A stretch of DNA of 15,145 nt from JACDAN01 sp050698015 (GTDB taxonomy: Bacteria; Actinomycetota; Thermoleophilia; Gaiellales; Gaiellaceae), in assembly GCA_050698015.1 (NCBI GenBank), contig JBOHAU010000053.1, forward strand, positions 1-15,145. Reading direction: 5' to 3'. The notes beneath the pieces are model-generated. The model was not told the origin of the DNA. It saw only the letters and a program-made list of their open reading frames with translations, and did no database searches. The position numbers and the translations under genes are program-made. Positions within the stretch are counted from its first letter, which is position 1. Every line of letters begins with the position of its first letter. This document shows positions 1 to 7,276 of this stretch, in pieces.

Positions 1-134
1 CGGAGCGCCTCGACGTAGCCGAACATCCAGCCGCCCGACATCTCGTCGCGAAAGCCCTCGAGCGAGAGGCCGAGCGGGTCGAGGAAGTCCTCCAGCACGT
101 CGCCCCAGTGCAGGAGCGCGAGCCTCCGGGTCAT
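1..134 (-). CDS. Probable glycosyltransferase, N-terminal fragment (runs off left edge)
   Basis: Only the first 44 codons are inside the window. The fragment begins MTRRLALLHWGDVLEDF and includes GGWMFGYVEALR. This short N-terminus, with an 'HWGD' strand followed by an acidic helix and a GGW-FGYVEAL segment, resembles the start of GT-B fold family 4 glycosyltransferases; this is a recollection-based match and the catalytic half is not visible. The ATG at 134 overlaps the TGA of the upstream GT2-methyltransferase gene by 4 bases (ATGA), so it is the next gene of the same minus-strand operon and probably translationally coupled. It could be another nucleotide-sugar-binding protein; sequence to the left would settle it. 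Confidence 0.6.
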   Translation of the reverse strand, partial: MTRRLALLHWGDVLEDFLDPLGLSLEGFRDEMSGGWMFGYVEAL

Positions 135-2179
135 TCAGGCTTGCGCCAGCTCGACGCCGTCTCGGTCCCCTTGCCGGTCGGCCGGTGCAGCCGGTAGCCG
201 GCCCATGTGATCGGGCTCAGCCCCGCCGCGAGCGCGCGGCGGAGGCGTCCCGGTAGCTTCGAGAAACCGAGGTCGTGGCCGACGGCGGTCACCGACGTGA
301 TGAACGTCGCCGTGCTTTCCGGCGAACGTCCGAACAGGCGCTCGAGCTCTTCGATCGAGTAGCCGCGGCGGACATGTCCCCACTCCTCGATCATCTCCTG
401 GTCGGTCGGGCAGAGGGGCCCGAGCGCGCGGTAGTAGGGGAACCGCCAGTTCTCGTTCGGGCTCGTGACCAGGACGTAGCCTCCGGGCCGGAGCACTCGA
501 AGCGCCTCCGAGACCGCGGCCGCGTCGTCAGGGATGTGCTCGAGGACGTCGAACATCGTCACCGCGTCGAACGACTCGTTCTGGAAGGGGAGGGCGGTCG
601 CGTCCGCCTGGACGAAGCGCTTCCGCGCGCCGACGTTGAGGGGCGAGCCGGCGAACCCGGGCTCGAGGTCGACGTTCGTGACGAACGCGCGCGGGTAGAG
701 GAGCGACGACAGCCCACTCTGCCCGCCGCCGACCTCGAGGATCTCGCCGAACGGCAGGTCGGGAGCGAGCCGATGGATCGCCCGCATCTTCTCGCGGTAG
801 TAGAAGCCCTCCGTCAGCGGATTTGGGAAGGGGTTGCGGCGAAGGTACGGACCGAGCGGCGCCTTGTGGCGGGGTGCAGGGCCTTCCAGCGCGATCGGGA
901 GGTTCGCGACCCCTCGGACGTAGCCCGTGAGCTCGGCCCGGTAGGTGCCGGCGCGCACGTACGAAGCGATTCCCAGCTTCGTGAAGGCGCGTTTTGCCAC
1001 CTCGGCGGCGCCGCGCCGGGCGAACGTGCGGGGCAGGTCGAGGAGCGCTCGCCGGAGGTTGCCGCGGTCGCCGGTGTTCGCGAACTGAACGAAGAGGGCG
1101 GCTACATGCCCCCGGATGTAGTCGTGCGCCTGCCGCTCGAGGCCGGCATGGTCGCTGCGGTGGTGGTGGAACACGATCGATCTGGGCTGGTAGCGGCATT
1201 CCCACCCGGCGGCGAGGAGGCGGTACCAGAACTCGGAGTCCTCGCTGCAGCCCGCCGCTCCCGCCCCGAGGCGCTCGTCGAAGTGCCCCACGTGCTCGAA
1301 CGCCTCCCGCCTGACCGCCATGTTCGCGCCGGCGCCGATCTTCCAGACCGGGGCAGCATCCCCTCGAGTCGCCTCGTAGAAGTCGCGACCGAAGCGCATC
1401 CGGCGGTAGCCGTGATTGAAGCCGCCGAACCACTGCTGGAAGATCACCTGCGCCTCGGTGTCGAGCTCCGCCGGAAGCACGAGACCGGTGACGGCCATCA
1501 CCGATTCCGACTCGAATTCCTCCAGCAGGCGCGCGAGCCACTCCGGGTGGACGGCGGTGTCGTCGTCCGTGAAGACGACGACGTCGCCCTCGGCCTCTGC
1601 TACGCCGGTGTTCCGGGCGGCGGAAAGGCCGCGGCGCTCCTCTGCGACCCAGCGCACGCCGGGGAAGCCTTCCACGACCTCGCGCGTCGACCCGGTGTCC
1701 GGCGCGTTGTCGACCACGATCACCTCGCTCGGCGCGGTCGTCGCGGCGGCGATCGACTCGAGGCACCGTTGCAACGGTTCCGGCCGCTCGCGGGTGCAGA
1801 TGACGAGGGATGCACTGAGCCGGGTCCGCGGGGGGCCGCCGTCGGCTCGGGTCGCGAGGTGCGCGAGCGGATCCTCGAGCGCGACGAGGCCGGCGAGCTC
1901 GGGTGCGGGCGGGCGCGGCAGCGGCGGTAGCGTCCGGTCGACGCCTTCGAATCCGGTCGGGAAGAGCAGGTCGCCGACCGCCGGCGCGATCAGATGGGCG
2001 ACGACGTTCGCGAGGCCGTGTGGAGCGAGCTGGTCGGGCGCGAGCTCCGCGTGCGCGAGCGCTGCGTCCTTCCACCAGAAGACCACGAAGAGATGCCGTC
2101 CGTCTGGATCGGGCTCCAGCTCGGGCAGTCCTTCGGCGAGGTCGACGTGGACGACCTTGTGGGGCGTGAAGTCAGCCAC
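131..2179 (-). CDS. GT2 glycosyltransferase fused to a class I SAM-dependent methyltransferase
   Basis: A 682-residue two-enzyme protein. Residues about 8-75 form a small N-terminal module shared with the upstream neighbour. Residues about 122-345 are a GT-A family 2 glycosyltransferase: ASLVICTRERP opens the nucleotide-binding fold, FTDDD (203-207) holds the metal-binding DXD, and SEDSEFWYR (312-320) supplies the late acidic motif. After a linker, residues about 478-620 are a type 11 methyltransferase: motif I EILEVGGGQSG (479-489), the acidic ribose-binding NVDLE near 504, QADATALPF (524-532), FDVLEHIP (543-550) and LRPGGYVLVTSPNE (563-576). Usual GT2 proteins of this kind are 300-400 residues, so the C-terminal 300 residues are an added domain. 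The likely role is sugar transfer plus O-methylation of a glycan; the acceptor is unknown. The start is GTG at 2179, with GGAGC at 2184-2188 as a ribosome-binding site, overlapping the upstream gene by 8 bases. Confidence 0.9.
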   Translation of the reverse strand: MADFTPHKVVHVDLAEGLPELEPDPDGRHLFVVFWWKDAALAHAELAPDQLAPHGLANVVAHLIAPAVGDLLFPTGFEGVDRTLPPLPRPPAPELAGLVALEDPLAHLATRADGGPPRTRLSASLVICTRERPEPLQRCLESIAAATTAPSEVIVVDNAPDTGSTREVVEGFPGVRWVAEERRGLSAARNTGVAEAEGDVVVFTDDDTAVHPEWLARLLEEFESESVMAVTGLVLPAELDTEAQVIFQQWFGGFNHGYRRMRFGRDFYEATRGDAAPVWKIGAGANMAVRREAFEHVGHFDERLGAGAAGCSEDSEFWYRLLAAGWECRYQPRSIVFHHHRSDHAGLERQAHDYIRGHVAALFVQFANTGDRGNLRRALLDLPRTFARRGAAEVAKRAFTKLGIASYVRAGTYRAELTGYVRGVANLPIALEGPAPRHKAPLGPYLRRNPFPNPLTEGFYYREKMRAIHRLAPDLPFGEILEVGGGQSGLSSLLYPRAFVTNVDLEPGFAGSPLNVGARKRFVQADATALPFQNESFDAVTMFDVLEHIPDDAAAVSEALRVLRPGGYVLVTSPNENWRFPYYRALGPLCPTDQEMIEEWGHVRRGYSIEELERLFGRSPESTATFITSVTAVGHDLGFSKLPGRLRRALAAGLSPITWAGYRLHRPTGKGTETASSWRKPE

Positions 2180-3398
2180 TGACGCTCCGGCGGATCGCGG
2201 CGACCCGGCGCCGCGAGCGACGGTAAGCCCCCGTCAGGCCGACGAGCCCGCCGGCGAGCTCGACGAGCACGAGACTGGGCGGCACGGGCTCCTTTCCGCG
2301 CAGGCTGCGGCGAAGGGTGCCGAGCTGGTCGCCGAGCCACCAGCGCACGAGTCGGCGCAGCTTCGGCCGCTGCGGGGGGTCGGTTCGATAGGTCTTCTGG
2401 ACGTAGGCGATGAACCCCTCGCCCCAGCTCCAGTACTGGCGGCGGAGCGCCTCCAGCTCGCGGCGGTGACGGTGGAAGACGAGCATGCGCGGCTCGTAGA
2501 CGAGCGGGTGGCCGCTTCGGACCACGCGGTAGAAGATGTCCAGGTCGCCCCCGCCGGGCAGCGGCGGGCCGGTGTCGAGGGCCTCGTCGAAGCCGTCGAG
2601 CTCGACCAGCACGTCGCGGCGCAGGACCATGTTGCAACCGGCGCCGAAGATCCCGGCGCCCGTCGGGTAGAGGGGATTGCCGGGCAGCGTCTCGCCGGCG
2701 TAGCGCAGCTTCTGGAAACCTCGGCCGAAGCCGCCGCGGAGCTCGAAGACGAGCTGCGCGTTCGACACGAGCTCGTACGGCAGCACGAGGCCGGTGACGG
2801 CCGCCGCGTCGGGGTTCTCCGCGACCGCTTCCTCGAGCCCGGCGAGCCAGCCGCGGTCGACGATCACGTCGTCATCGAGGTAGGCGACGAAATCGGTCCC
2901 TGCTTCGGCGAGCGCCCGGTTGCGCGCGAAGTCGAGCCCGGGAAGCGGCTCGACGGCGTAGCGGACGTCCGGGAGCGAGGCCACGACGTCGGCCGTGGCG
3001 CCGTCGGGCGGATCGTTGTCGACGACGAGGATCTCGAAGCGGCGAGGATCGCCTTCGTCCGGACGGACGGCGATCAGGCTGTGCAGGCAGTCCGCGAGCA
3101 GCTCCGGCCTCGCCCGCGTGCACACGGCCACGGTCAAGCTCACCGGCGCCGGCTCGGGCACCGATGCCGCGAGCTGCTGGCGCACGGCTTCCTCGAGCAG
3201 GGCGACGCCGGCCGACTCGGCCACGAGCCGCTCGAGCACCGCGGCCGGGATGCGGCTCCCCGGTGCGTGCTCGTGGAAGGAGAAGTGGATGGGGCGGTCG
3301 TGGCGGCGGACGAGCAAAGCGAGCCCGTGCTCGTCGTCGGCGAGCCTGAGCTCGGGCAGGGGCTCGGTCACCTCGACGTCGGCGATTGCGTACCGCAC
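2172..3398 (-). CDS. GT2 family glycosyltransferase with paralogous N-terminal module
   Basis: 408 residues. The first ~75 residues (IADVEVTEPLPEL onward) form a small alpha/beta module similar to the N-terminus of the downstream fusion protein. Residues about 86-315 are the GT-A catalytic domain: VSLTVAVCTRARPE, VVDNDPPDG (125-133), GLDFARNRALAEAG, the metal-binding LDDDV at 174-178, and GGGDLDIFYRV (282-292). The stretch VTGLVLPYEL (201-210) is almost identical to VTGLVLPAEL of the fusion protein, so the two genes are tandem paralogs. The C-terminus is basic with short hydrophobic stretches, suggesting membrane association. It lacks the methyltransferase domain. The GTG start at 3398 is chosen because homology to the paralog begins just after it; no strong Shine-Dalgarno is seen. 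It is the first gene of the leftward operon, divergent from the ABC transporter genes. Donor and acceptor sugars cannot be read from sequence. Confidence 0.88.
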   Translation of the reverse strand: MRYAIADVEVTEPLPELRLADDEHGLALLVRRHDRPIHFSFHEHAPGSRIPAAVLERLVAESAGVALLEEAVRQQLAASVPEPAPVSLTVAVCTRARPELLADCLHSLIAVRPDEGDPRRFEILVVDNDPPDGATADVVASLPDVRYAVEPLPGLDFARNRALAEAGTDFVAYLDDDVIVDRGWLAGLEEAVAENPDAAAVTGLVLPYELVSNAQLVFELRGGFGRGFQKLRYAGETLPGNPLYPTGAGIFGAGCNMVLRRDVLVELDGFDEALDTGPPLPGGGDLDIFYRVVRSGHPLVYEPRMLVFHRHRRELEALRRQYWSWGEGFIAYVQKTYRTDPPQRPKLRRLVRWWLGDQLGTLRRSLRGKEPVPPSLVLVELAGGLVGLTGAYRRSRRRVAAIRRSVSG

Positions 3399-4276
3399 AG
3401 CGCTCTCAAGGTAATCGGACGGCGGCGCTACCGTTTGAATCGCTGACTACGGAGGCAACAGAGCGCTGGATCGAGAACCGCCCCTCCGGGGGCGCCCGCG
3501 CGCTGCGCCTGGACGAGCTCTGGTCGTACCGCGAGCTCGTCTTCTTTCTCGCGCTCCGGGACATCAAGGCCCGCTACAAGCAGGCGCTCTTCGGCTTCGC
3601 CTGGTCCGTCGTGCAGCCGATCGCCGGCGTGCTCGTGCTCACGCTCGTCTTCCAGCGGCTGGCCGGCGTGCCGAGCGACGGGATTCCCTACCCGATCTTC
3701 GCGCTGCTCGGGTTCCTCCTGTGGTCGTACTTCGCGGCGAGCCTCGGGAACGCGAGTGCAAGCCTTGTCACCAACGTCTCGCTCGTCACGAAGGTCTACT
3801 TCGCCCGGCTCGTCACGCCGATCGCCGCGCTGATCCCGGGGCTCGTCCACCTGGCGATCGGGCTTGTCGTGCTCGCGATCCTGATGCCGGTGTACGACGT
3901 GACGCCGGGCTGGCAGGTGGTCTTCTTCCCGCTCTCCCTCGTCGGGGCGATGGTCGTCGCCCTCGGCGCCGGGCTGCTGCTGGCGACACTGAACGTCAAG
4001 TACCGCGACGTCGGGCACGCACTCGGCTTCCTGACGCAGCTGTGGTTCCTCGCGACGCCGGTCGGCTATCCCACCAGCCTCGTCCCCGACGAGTGGCGGT
4101 GGGCGTACGCCCTCAACCCGATGACCGGCGTCGTCGACCTCGGGCGTTGGTCGCTCTTCGGCAGTCCTGCTCCTGGCGGCTACCTCGCCGTTTCGGCCGT
4201 GACTGGGCTCCTGCTGCTCGCCGCGGGGCTGCTGTACTTCCAGCGCACGGAACGGCAGTTTGCGGACGTGATCTGA
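3386..4276 (+). CDS. wzm: ABC-2 type polysaccharide export permease (Wzm-like)
   Basis: An inner-membrane permease of the ABC-2 family that exports lipid-linked O-antigen or teichoic-acid-like glycans, working with the ATPase encoded next. From the TTG at 3386 it is 296 residues with about six hydrophobic segments (roughly 71-91, 104-121, 146-169, 177-200, 213-230 and 266-285). Family hallmarks are visible: ERWIENRPS near the N-terminus, ELWSYRELVFFLALRDIKARYKQ just before the first membrane segment, LNVKYRDVGH (202-211) and ALNPM (242-246). The start is unresolved. TTG 3386 overlaps the divergent GT2 start by 13 bases and has no ribosome-binding site. Family members usually begin a few residues before the ERWIENRP segment, which would fit a CTG at 3443 (277 residues). 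There is no in-frame ATG or GTG between. The stop overlaps the ATPase ATG by one base (TGATG), implying coupling. Confidence 0.9.
   Translation: MRTAQRSQGNRTAALPFESLTTEATERWIENRPSGGARALRLDELWSYRELVFFLALRDIKARYKQALFGFAWSVVQPIAGVLVLTLVFQRLAGVPSDGIPYPIFALLGFLLWSYFAASLGNASASLVTNVSLVTKVYFARLVTPIAALIPGLVHLAIGLVVLAILMPVYDVTPGWQVVFFPLSLVGAMVVALGAGLLLATLNVKYRDVGHALGFLTQLWFLATPVGYPTSLVPDEWRWAYALNPMTGVVDLGRWSLFGSPAPGGYLAVSAVTGLLLLAAGLLYFQRTERQFADVI
3399..3442. promoter_or_regulatory. Divergent promoter region, candidate -10 elements
   Basis: This is the space between the leftward GT2 operon and the rightward export operon. On the minus strand, TACCTT (plus-strand 3408-3413, read as AAGGTA) fits an actinobacterial TANNNT -10 and lies 9 bases before the GTG at 3398. 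On the plus strand, TACCGT at 3429-3434 also fits TANNNT and would place a transcript start at about 3441-3443. Neither has a convincing -35. Both would give leaderless or nearly leaderless mRNAs, which are common in actinomycetes. The motif is short and the assignment is tentative. Confidence 0.3.
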
Positions 4277-5520
4277 TGCGGCCGAACGCAATCGAGATCG
4301 AGAACGTCTCGAAGCGATACGTGCTCGGCGAGCACCACGGCGCCCACGGGACGCTCCGCGACACGATCACATCGGCGGTGCTCCGGTGGCTGGGGCGTGA
4401 GGCCGCGCCCGTTGAGGAGATCTGGTCGCTGAAGGACGTGACGCTCTCGGTCGCCGAAGGCGAGGCGCTCGGAGTGATCGGCCGCAACGGCGCCGGCAAG
4501 AGCACGTTGCTGAAAGTGATCACGAGGATCACAGAGCCGACGAGCGGCCTCGCCCGGACACGTGGCCGCGTCGGCTCGCTCCTGGAGGTGGGCACAGGCT
4601 TCCATCCGGAGCTGACCGGACGCGAGAACGTCTATCTGAACGGAGCGATTCTCGGCATGAGCCGCCGCGAGATCGCCCGGCGCTTCGACGAGATCGCTGA
4701 GTTCTCCGGCGTCGAGAAGTTCCTCGATACACCGGTGAAGCGCTATTCGTCGGGGATGTATCTCCGGCTCGCGTTCGCGGTCGCGGCCCATCTCGACTCG
4801 GAGATCATGGCGATCGACGAGGTGCTCGCCGTCGGAGACGCCGAGTTCCAGCGCAAGTGCCTCGGCAAGATGGGCGCGCTCGAGCGGGAAGGGCGGACGG
4901 TCGTCTTCGTCAGCCACAACCTCGACGCGATCGCGCGCCTCTGTCGCACGACCGTCTGGCTCGACCGCGGCGCCGTCCAGGCGTACGGGCCGACGCGCGA
5001 GGTGATCGGCGCGTACCTGGCCTCCGGGATCACGCGCGCCGCACAGGCCGAGTACCCGGACCGGCCGGAGGAGGCGGTTGCGCTCCGGTTCGCCTCGCTT
5101 CTCGATGCCGGCGGCAACTCGGCGGTCATGCTCGACCGCGAGCAGCCCTTCACGATCGAGGCGCGCTTCGTCGTGCGCGAGCAGGTGCCGGGCCTGGACA
5201 TCACCGTGTTCGTCGAGAGCCTCCGCGGAGCCCGCGTCCTCGACGAGGCCTGGTCCGAAACGGCCCCGTCGGAGCGCGGGGAGCCGGGCGAATACGTGGC
5301 CCGGATCGAGGTGCCTCCGCTCCTCGCGGTCGGTGACTACGCCGCGGGGATCTGGATCGGCTCGGCCTACGCGACACACGTCTACGAGGAGGACGTCCTG
5401 CGCTTCAGATTGGAAGGAAGTACGAAGGGGCGCGCGGACCGCGTCCTCCAGCTCGGGCTCTCGTGGGACGTGGAGCGAGTCGGCGGGCCCGAGCCGGTAG
5501 GAGCGGAGCAGGCCGTTTGA
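4276..5520 (+). CDS. wzt: ABC transporter ATPase with C-terminal glycan-binding domain (Wzt-like)
   Basis: 414 residues; the cytoplasmic ATPase that powers glycan export through the adjacent permease. The nucleotide-binding domain spans about 1-245: Walker A GRNGAGKST (69-77), the family-typical GTGFHPELTGRENVYLNG region, signature YSSGMYLRLAF (157-167), Walker B EIMAIDE (176-182) followed by LAVGD, and the switch histidine in FVSHN (H214). Residues about 260-414 form a separate beta-rich extension with alternating strands, matching in size and position the Wzt C-terminal domain that in E. coli O8/O9a-type systems binds the modified non-reducing end of the glycan. Teichoic-acid TagH proteins have a different C-terminus, so the Wzt assignment is preferred. 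The ATG at 4276 gives the canonical start 'IEIENVSKRY' and overlaps the permease stop by one base. The stop at 5518-5520 overlaps the next gene by 4 bases. Confidence 0.93.
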   Translation: MRPNAIEIENVSKRYVLGEHHGAHGTLRDTITSAVLRWLGREAAPVEEIWSLKDVTLSVAEGEALGVIGRNGAGKSTLLKVITRITEPTSGLARTRGRVGSLLEVGTGFHPELTGRENVYLNGAILGMSRREIARRFDEIAEFSGVEKFLDTPVKRYSSGMYLRLAFAVAAHLDSEIMAIDEVLAVGDAEFQRKCLGKMGALEREGRTVVFVSHNLDAIARLCRTTVWLDRGAVQAYGPTREVIGAYLASGITRAAQAEYPDRPEEAVALRFASLLDAGGNSAVMLDREQPFTIEARFVVREQVPGLDITVFVESLRGARVLDEAWSETAPSERGEPGEYVARIEVPPLLAVGDYAAGIWIGSAYATHVYEEDVLRFRLEGSTKGRADRVLQLGLSWDVERVGGPEPVGAEQAV

Positions 5521-6512
5521 GCCCCGCCCGCGTCACGGTCGTCATTCCGACCTTCAACCGCGCCTCGTCCCTGCGGATGGCGATCGAGAGCGTGCTGGCA
5601 CAGACCTACACAGACTTCACGCTCGTCGTGGCGGACAATGCGTCCACCGACGAGACTCCCGAGGTCGTCGCGCGGTACGAAGACGACCGCCTCACGTACC
5701 TTCGCCGGCCGGAGAACGCCGGCCTCTTCGAGAACTTCCAATCCTCCTTGCGGGACGTCCGGACCGAGTACGCCCTGATCGTCTGCGACGACGACCTGCT
5801 GCGCCCCGGCTACCTCGAGGCCGCCGCCGACGTCCTCGACCGCGAGCCGCGCGCTGGGCTCGTCCATACGTCCTTCGACGTGATCGACCGGGACGGCCAC
5901 GTCGTCGAGCACGCGGCCGACTGGACACACGGGCTGACCGCCGACACGGTCGAGTCACCGGCCGAGTTCCTCGCCGAGTCGATGCGGTGGGGCTGCCGGG
6001 TCTGCTCGTCCGCCGCTCTGATGCGGACGGCGGCGCTTCGGCCCTCCCTGTTCGAGGAGGAGGACATGCCGGCACTCGACTTCGGCCTCTGGCTTCGCCT
6101 GGCCCTCGACTGGGACGTGGCCTATCTCTCCCGGCCGCTCGCCGCGTACCGCATCCACGGCGAGGCCGAGTCGGCAGGCCTGGGCGTGCCCCTCGCCGCC
6201 GGCTACCAGACCGGCGTCGAGTGGGTCGACCTGCGGGCGCGTGTGAAGGAACGGTTCCTGGACGAGCACGGTCGGCGCCTGCCCGACGCCGAGCGGCTGC
6301 GAAGGATCGCCCGGCGCGGCCGGCGGTACGAGCTGGTGGCGATGGCCCGCAAGGCGACCCTTCCGGAGCGTCGCCCGCTGGCGACGCTGCGCAGCCTTGC
6401 GCGCGCGGCCCGAGCCGATCCGGCGGTGGCGGCCGACCCGGAGGCCTGGCGGCTCGCGGCCGCCAGCATGCTCGGCCCGCGCCTGGTCGAGAGGCTGCGA
6501 GGACGCGCATGA
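5517..6512 (+). CDS. GT2 family glycosyltransferase
   Basis: 331 residues from a TTG start. The N-terminus is a textbook GT2 opening, RVTVVIPTFNRASSL, followed by VVADNASTDET (37-47) and the metal-binding CDDD (90-93). LDFGLWLRLALDWDVAYL (188-204) and LAAYRIHG (208-215) are the usual C-terminal elements of the GT-A domain. The rest is basic and helical without clear membrane spans, so it is probably a cytoplasmic or peripheral enzyme adding one sugar to the lipid-linked glycan. An upstream GTG at 5463 is in frame, but TTG at 5517 is preferred: it overlaps the wzt stop by 4 bases (TTGA), has GGAG at 5505-5508 about 8 bases upstream, and removes a low-complexity arginine-rich leader not expected in this family. 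It overlaps the next gene by 4 bases (ATGA). Confidence 0.87.
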   Translation: MSPARVTVVIPTFNRASSLRMAIESVLAQTYTDFTLVVADNASTDETPEVVARYEDDRLTYLRRPENAGLFENFQSSLRDVRTEYALIVCDDDLLRPGYLEAAADVLDREPRAGLVHTSFDVIDRDGHVVEHAADWTHGLTADTVESPAEFLAESMRWGCRVCSSAALMRTAALRPSLFEEEDMPALDFGLWLRLALDWDVAYLSRPLAAYRIHGEAESAGLGVPLAAGYQTGVEWVDLRARVKERFLDEHGRRLPDAERLRRIARRGRRYELVAMARKATLPERRPLATLRSLARAARADPAVAADPEAWRLAAASMLGPRLVERLRGRA

Positions 6513-7276
6513 AGGCAGTGATCTTCGCCGGCGGCTTCGGCACACGGATCAGCGAGGAGTCGGCGGTGCGGCCGAAGCCGATGGTCGAGATCGGCGGAAA
6601 GCCGATCCTCTGGCACATCATGAAGGTCTACGCCGCGCACGGTGTCGGCGAGTTCGTGGTGTGCGCCGGTCACCGCGGGAACGTGATCAAGCAGTACTTC
6701 GCGAACTACTTCCTCGAGTCGTCCGACGTGACGATCGATGTTGCGGCGAACGCGATCGAGACGCATTCGTCGACGGCGGAGGAGTGGAAGGTGACGATCG
6801 TCGATACAGGGGACGAGACTATGACCGGCGGCCGCCTCAAGCGCGTCGCGCCGTTTCTCGACGACGAGACCTTCTGCCTCACCTACGGCGACTGTGTCAG
6901 CGACATCGACATCGACGCGCTCGTCCGCCATCACCGCGAGAGCGAGGCTCTCGCGACGCTCACGGCGATCCAGCCGCCGGGCCGTTTCGGCGCGCTCGAG
7001 CTCGACGAGGGGCGGATCACGCAGTTCATGGAGAAGCCTCACGGCGACGGCGGCTGGGTCAACGGCGGCTTCTTCGTCGTCGAGCCCGCCGCCCTCGAGT
7101 ACATCGCGGGCGACGACACGGTCTGGGAGCGCGAGCCGCTCCAGCGCCTGGCGCACGAGGGCAAGCTGAGCGCCTACAGGCACGACGGCTACTGGCAGAA
7201 CATGGACACGCTGCGCGACCGGATGGTGCTCGAGGAACAGTGGGCGTCCGGGAATCCGCCGTGGAAGGTCTGGTGA
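6509..7276 (+). CDS. rfbF: Glucose-1-phosphate cytidylyltransferase
   Basis: 255 residues, full length for the family (about 257). It converts CTP and alpha-D-glucose 1-phosphate to CDP-glucose, the entry point to CDP-linked deoxysugars such as paratose, tyvelose, abequose and ascarylose. Signature motifs: FAGGFGTRISEES (6-18), RPKPMVEIGGKPILWHIMK (21-39) with the substrate-contacting lysine at 23, GHRGNVIKQYF, YGDCVSDIDI (126-135) with the metal-binding aspartate at 128, GRFGALELD, FMEKP (173-177), WVNGGFFVVEP and GYWQNMDTLRD. Most family members I recall read YGDG where this one reads YGDC. The ATG at 6509 overlaps the upstream stop by 4 bases, and the stop overlaps the next GTG by 4. No CDP-glucose 4,6-dehydratase (rfbG) is seen in the window, so the fate of CDP-glucose is open. 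Confidence 0.93.
   Translation: MKAVIFAGGFGTRISEESAVRPKPMVEIGGKPILWHIMKVYAAHGVGEFVVCAGHRGNVIKQYFANYFLESSDVTIDVAANAIETHSSTAEEWKVTIVDTGDETMTGGRLKRVAPFLDDETFCLTYGDCVSDIDIDALVRHHRESEALATLTAIQPPGRFGALELDEGRITQFMEKPHGDGGWVNGGFFVVEPAALEYIAGDDTVWEREPLQRLAHEGKLSAYRHDGYWQNMDTLRDRMVLEEQWASGNPPWKVW

Noticed and set aside
275..1930. 551-codon plus-strand open frame antisense to the GT2-methyltransferase fusion
   Set aside because: Its translation has no recognisable motif and is rich in Arg, Glu and Ala; it is a shadow of high-GC codon use in the real minus-strand gene.
1416..3446. 676-codon plus-strand open frame across both leftward GT2 genes
   Set aside because: It spans two well-supported genes on the opposite strand and shows low-complexity sequence with no domain.
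5463..5516. Upstream GTG start for the GT2 following wzt
   Set aside because: It adds an Arg/Gly-rich leader not seen in GT2 enzymes and would overlap wzt by 58 bases; TTG 5517 has a well-spaced GGAG and a 4-base overlap.
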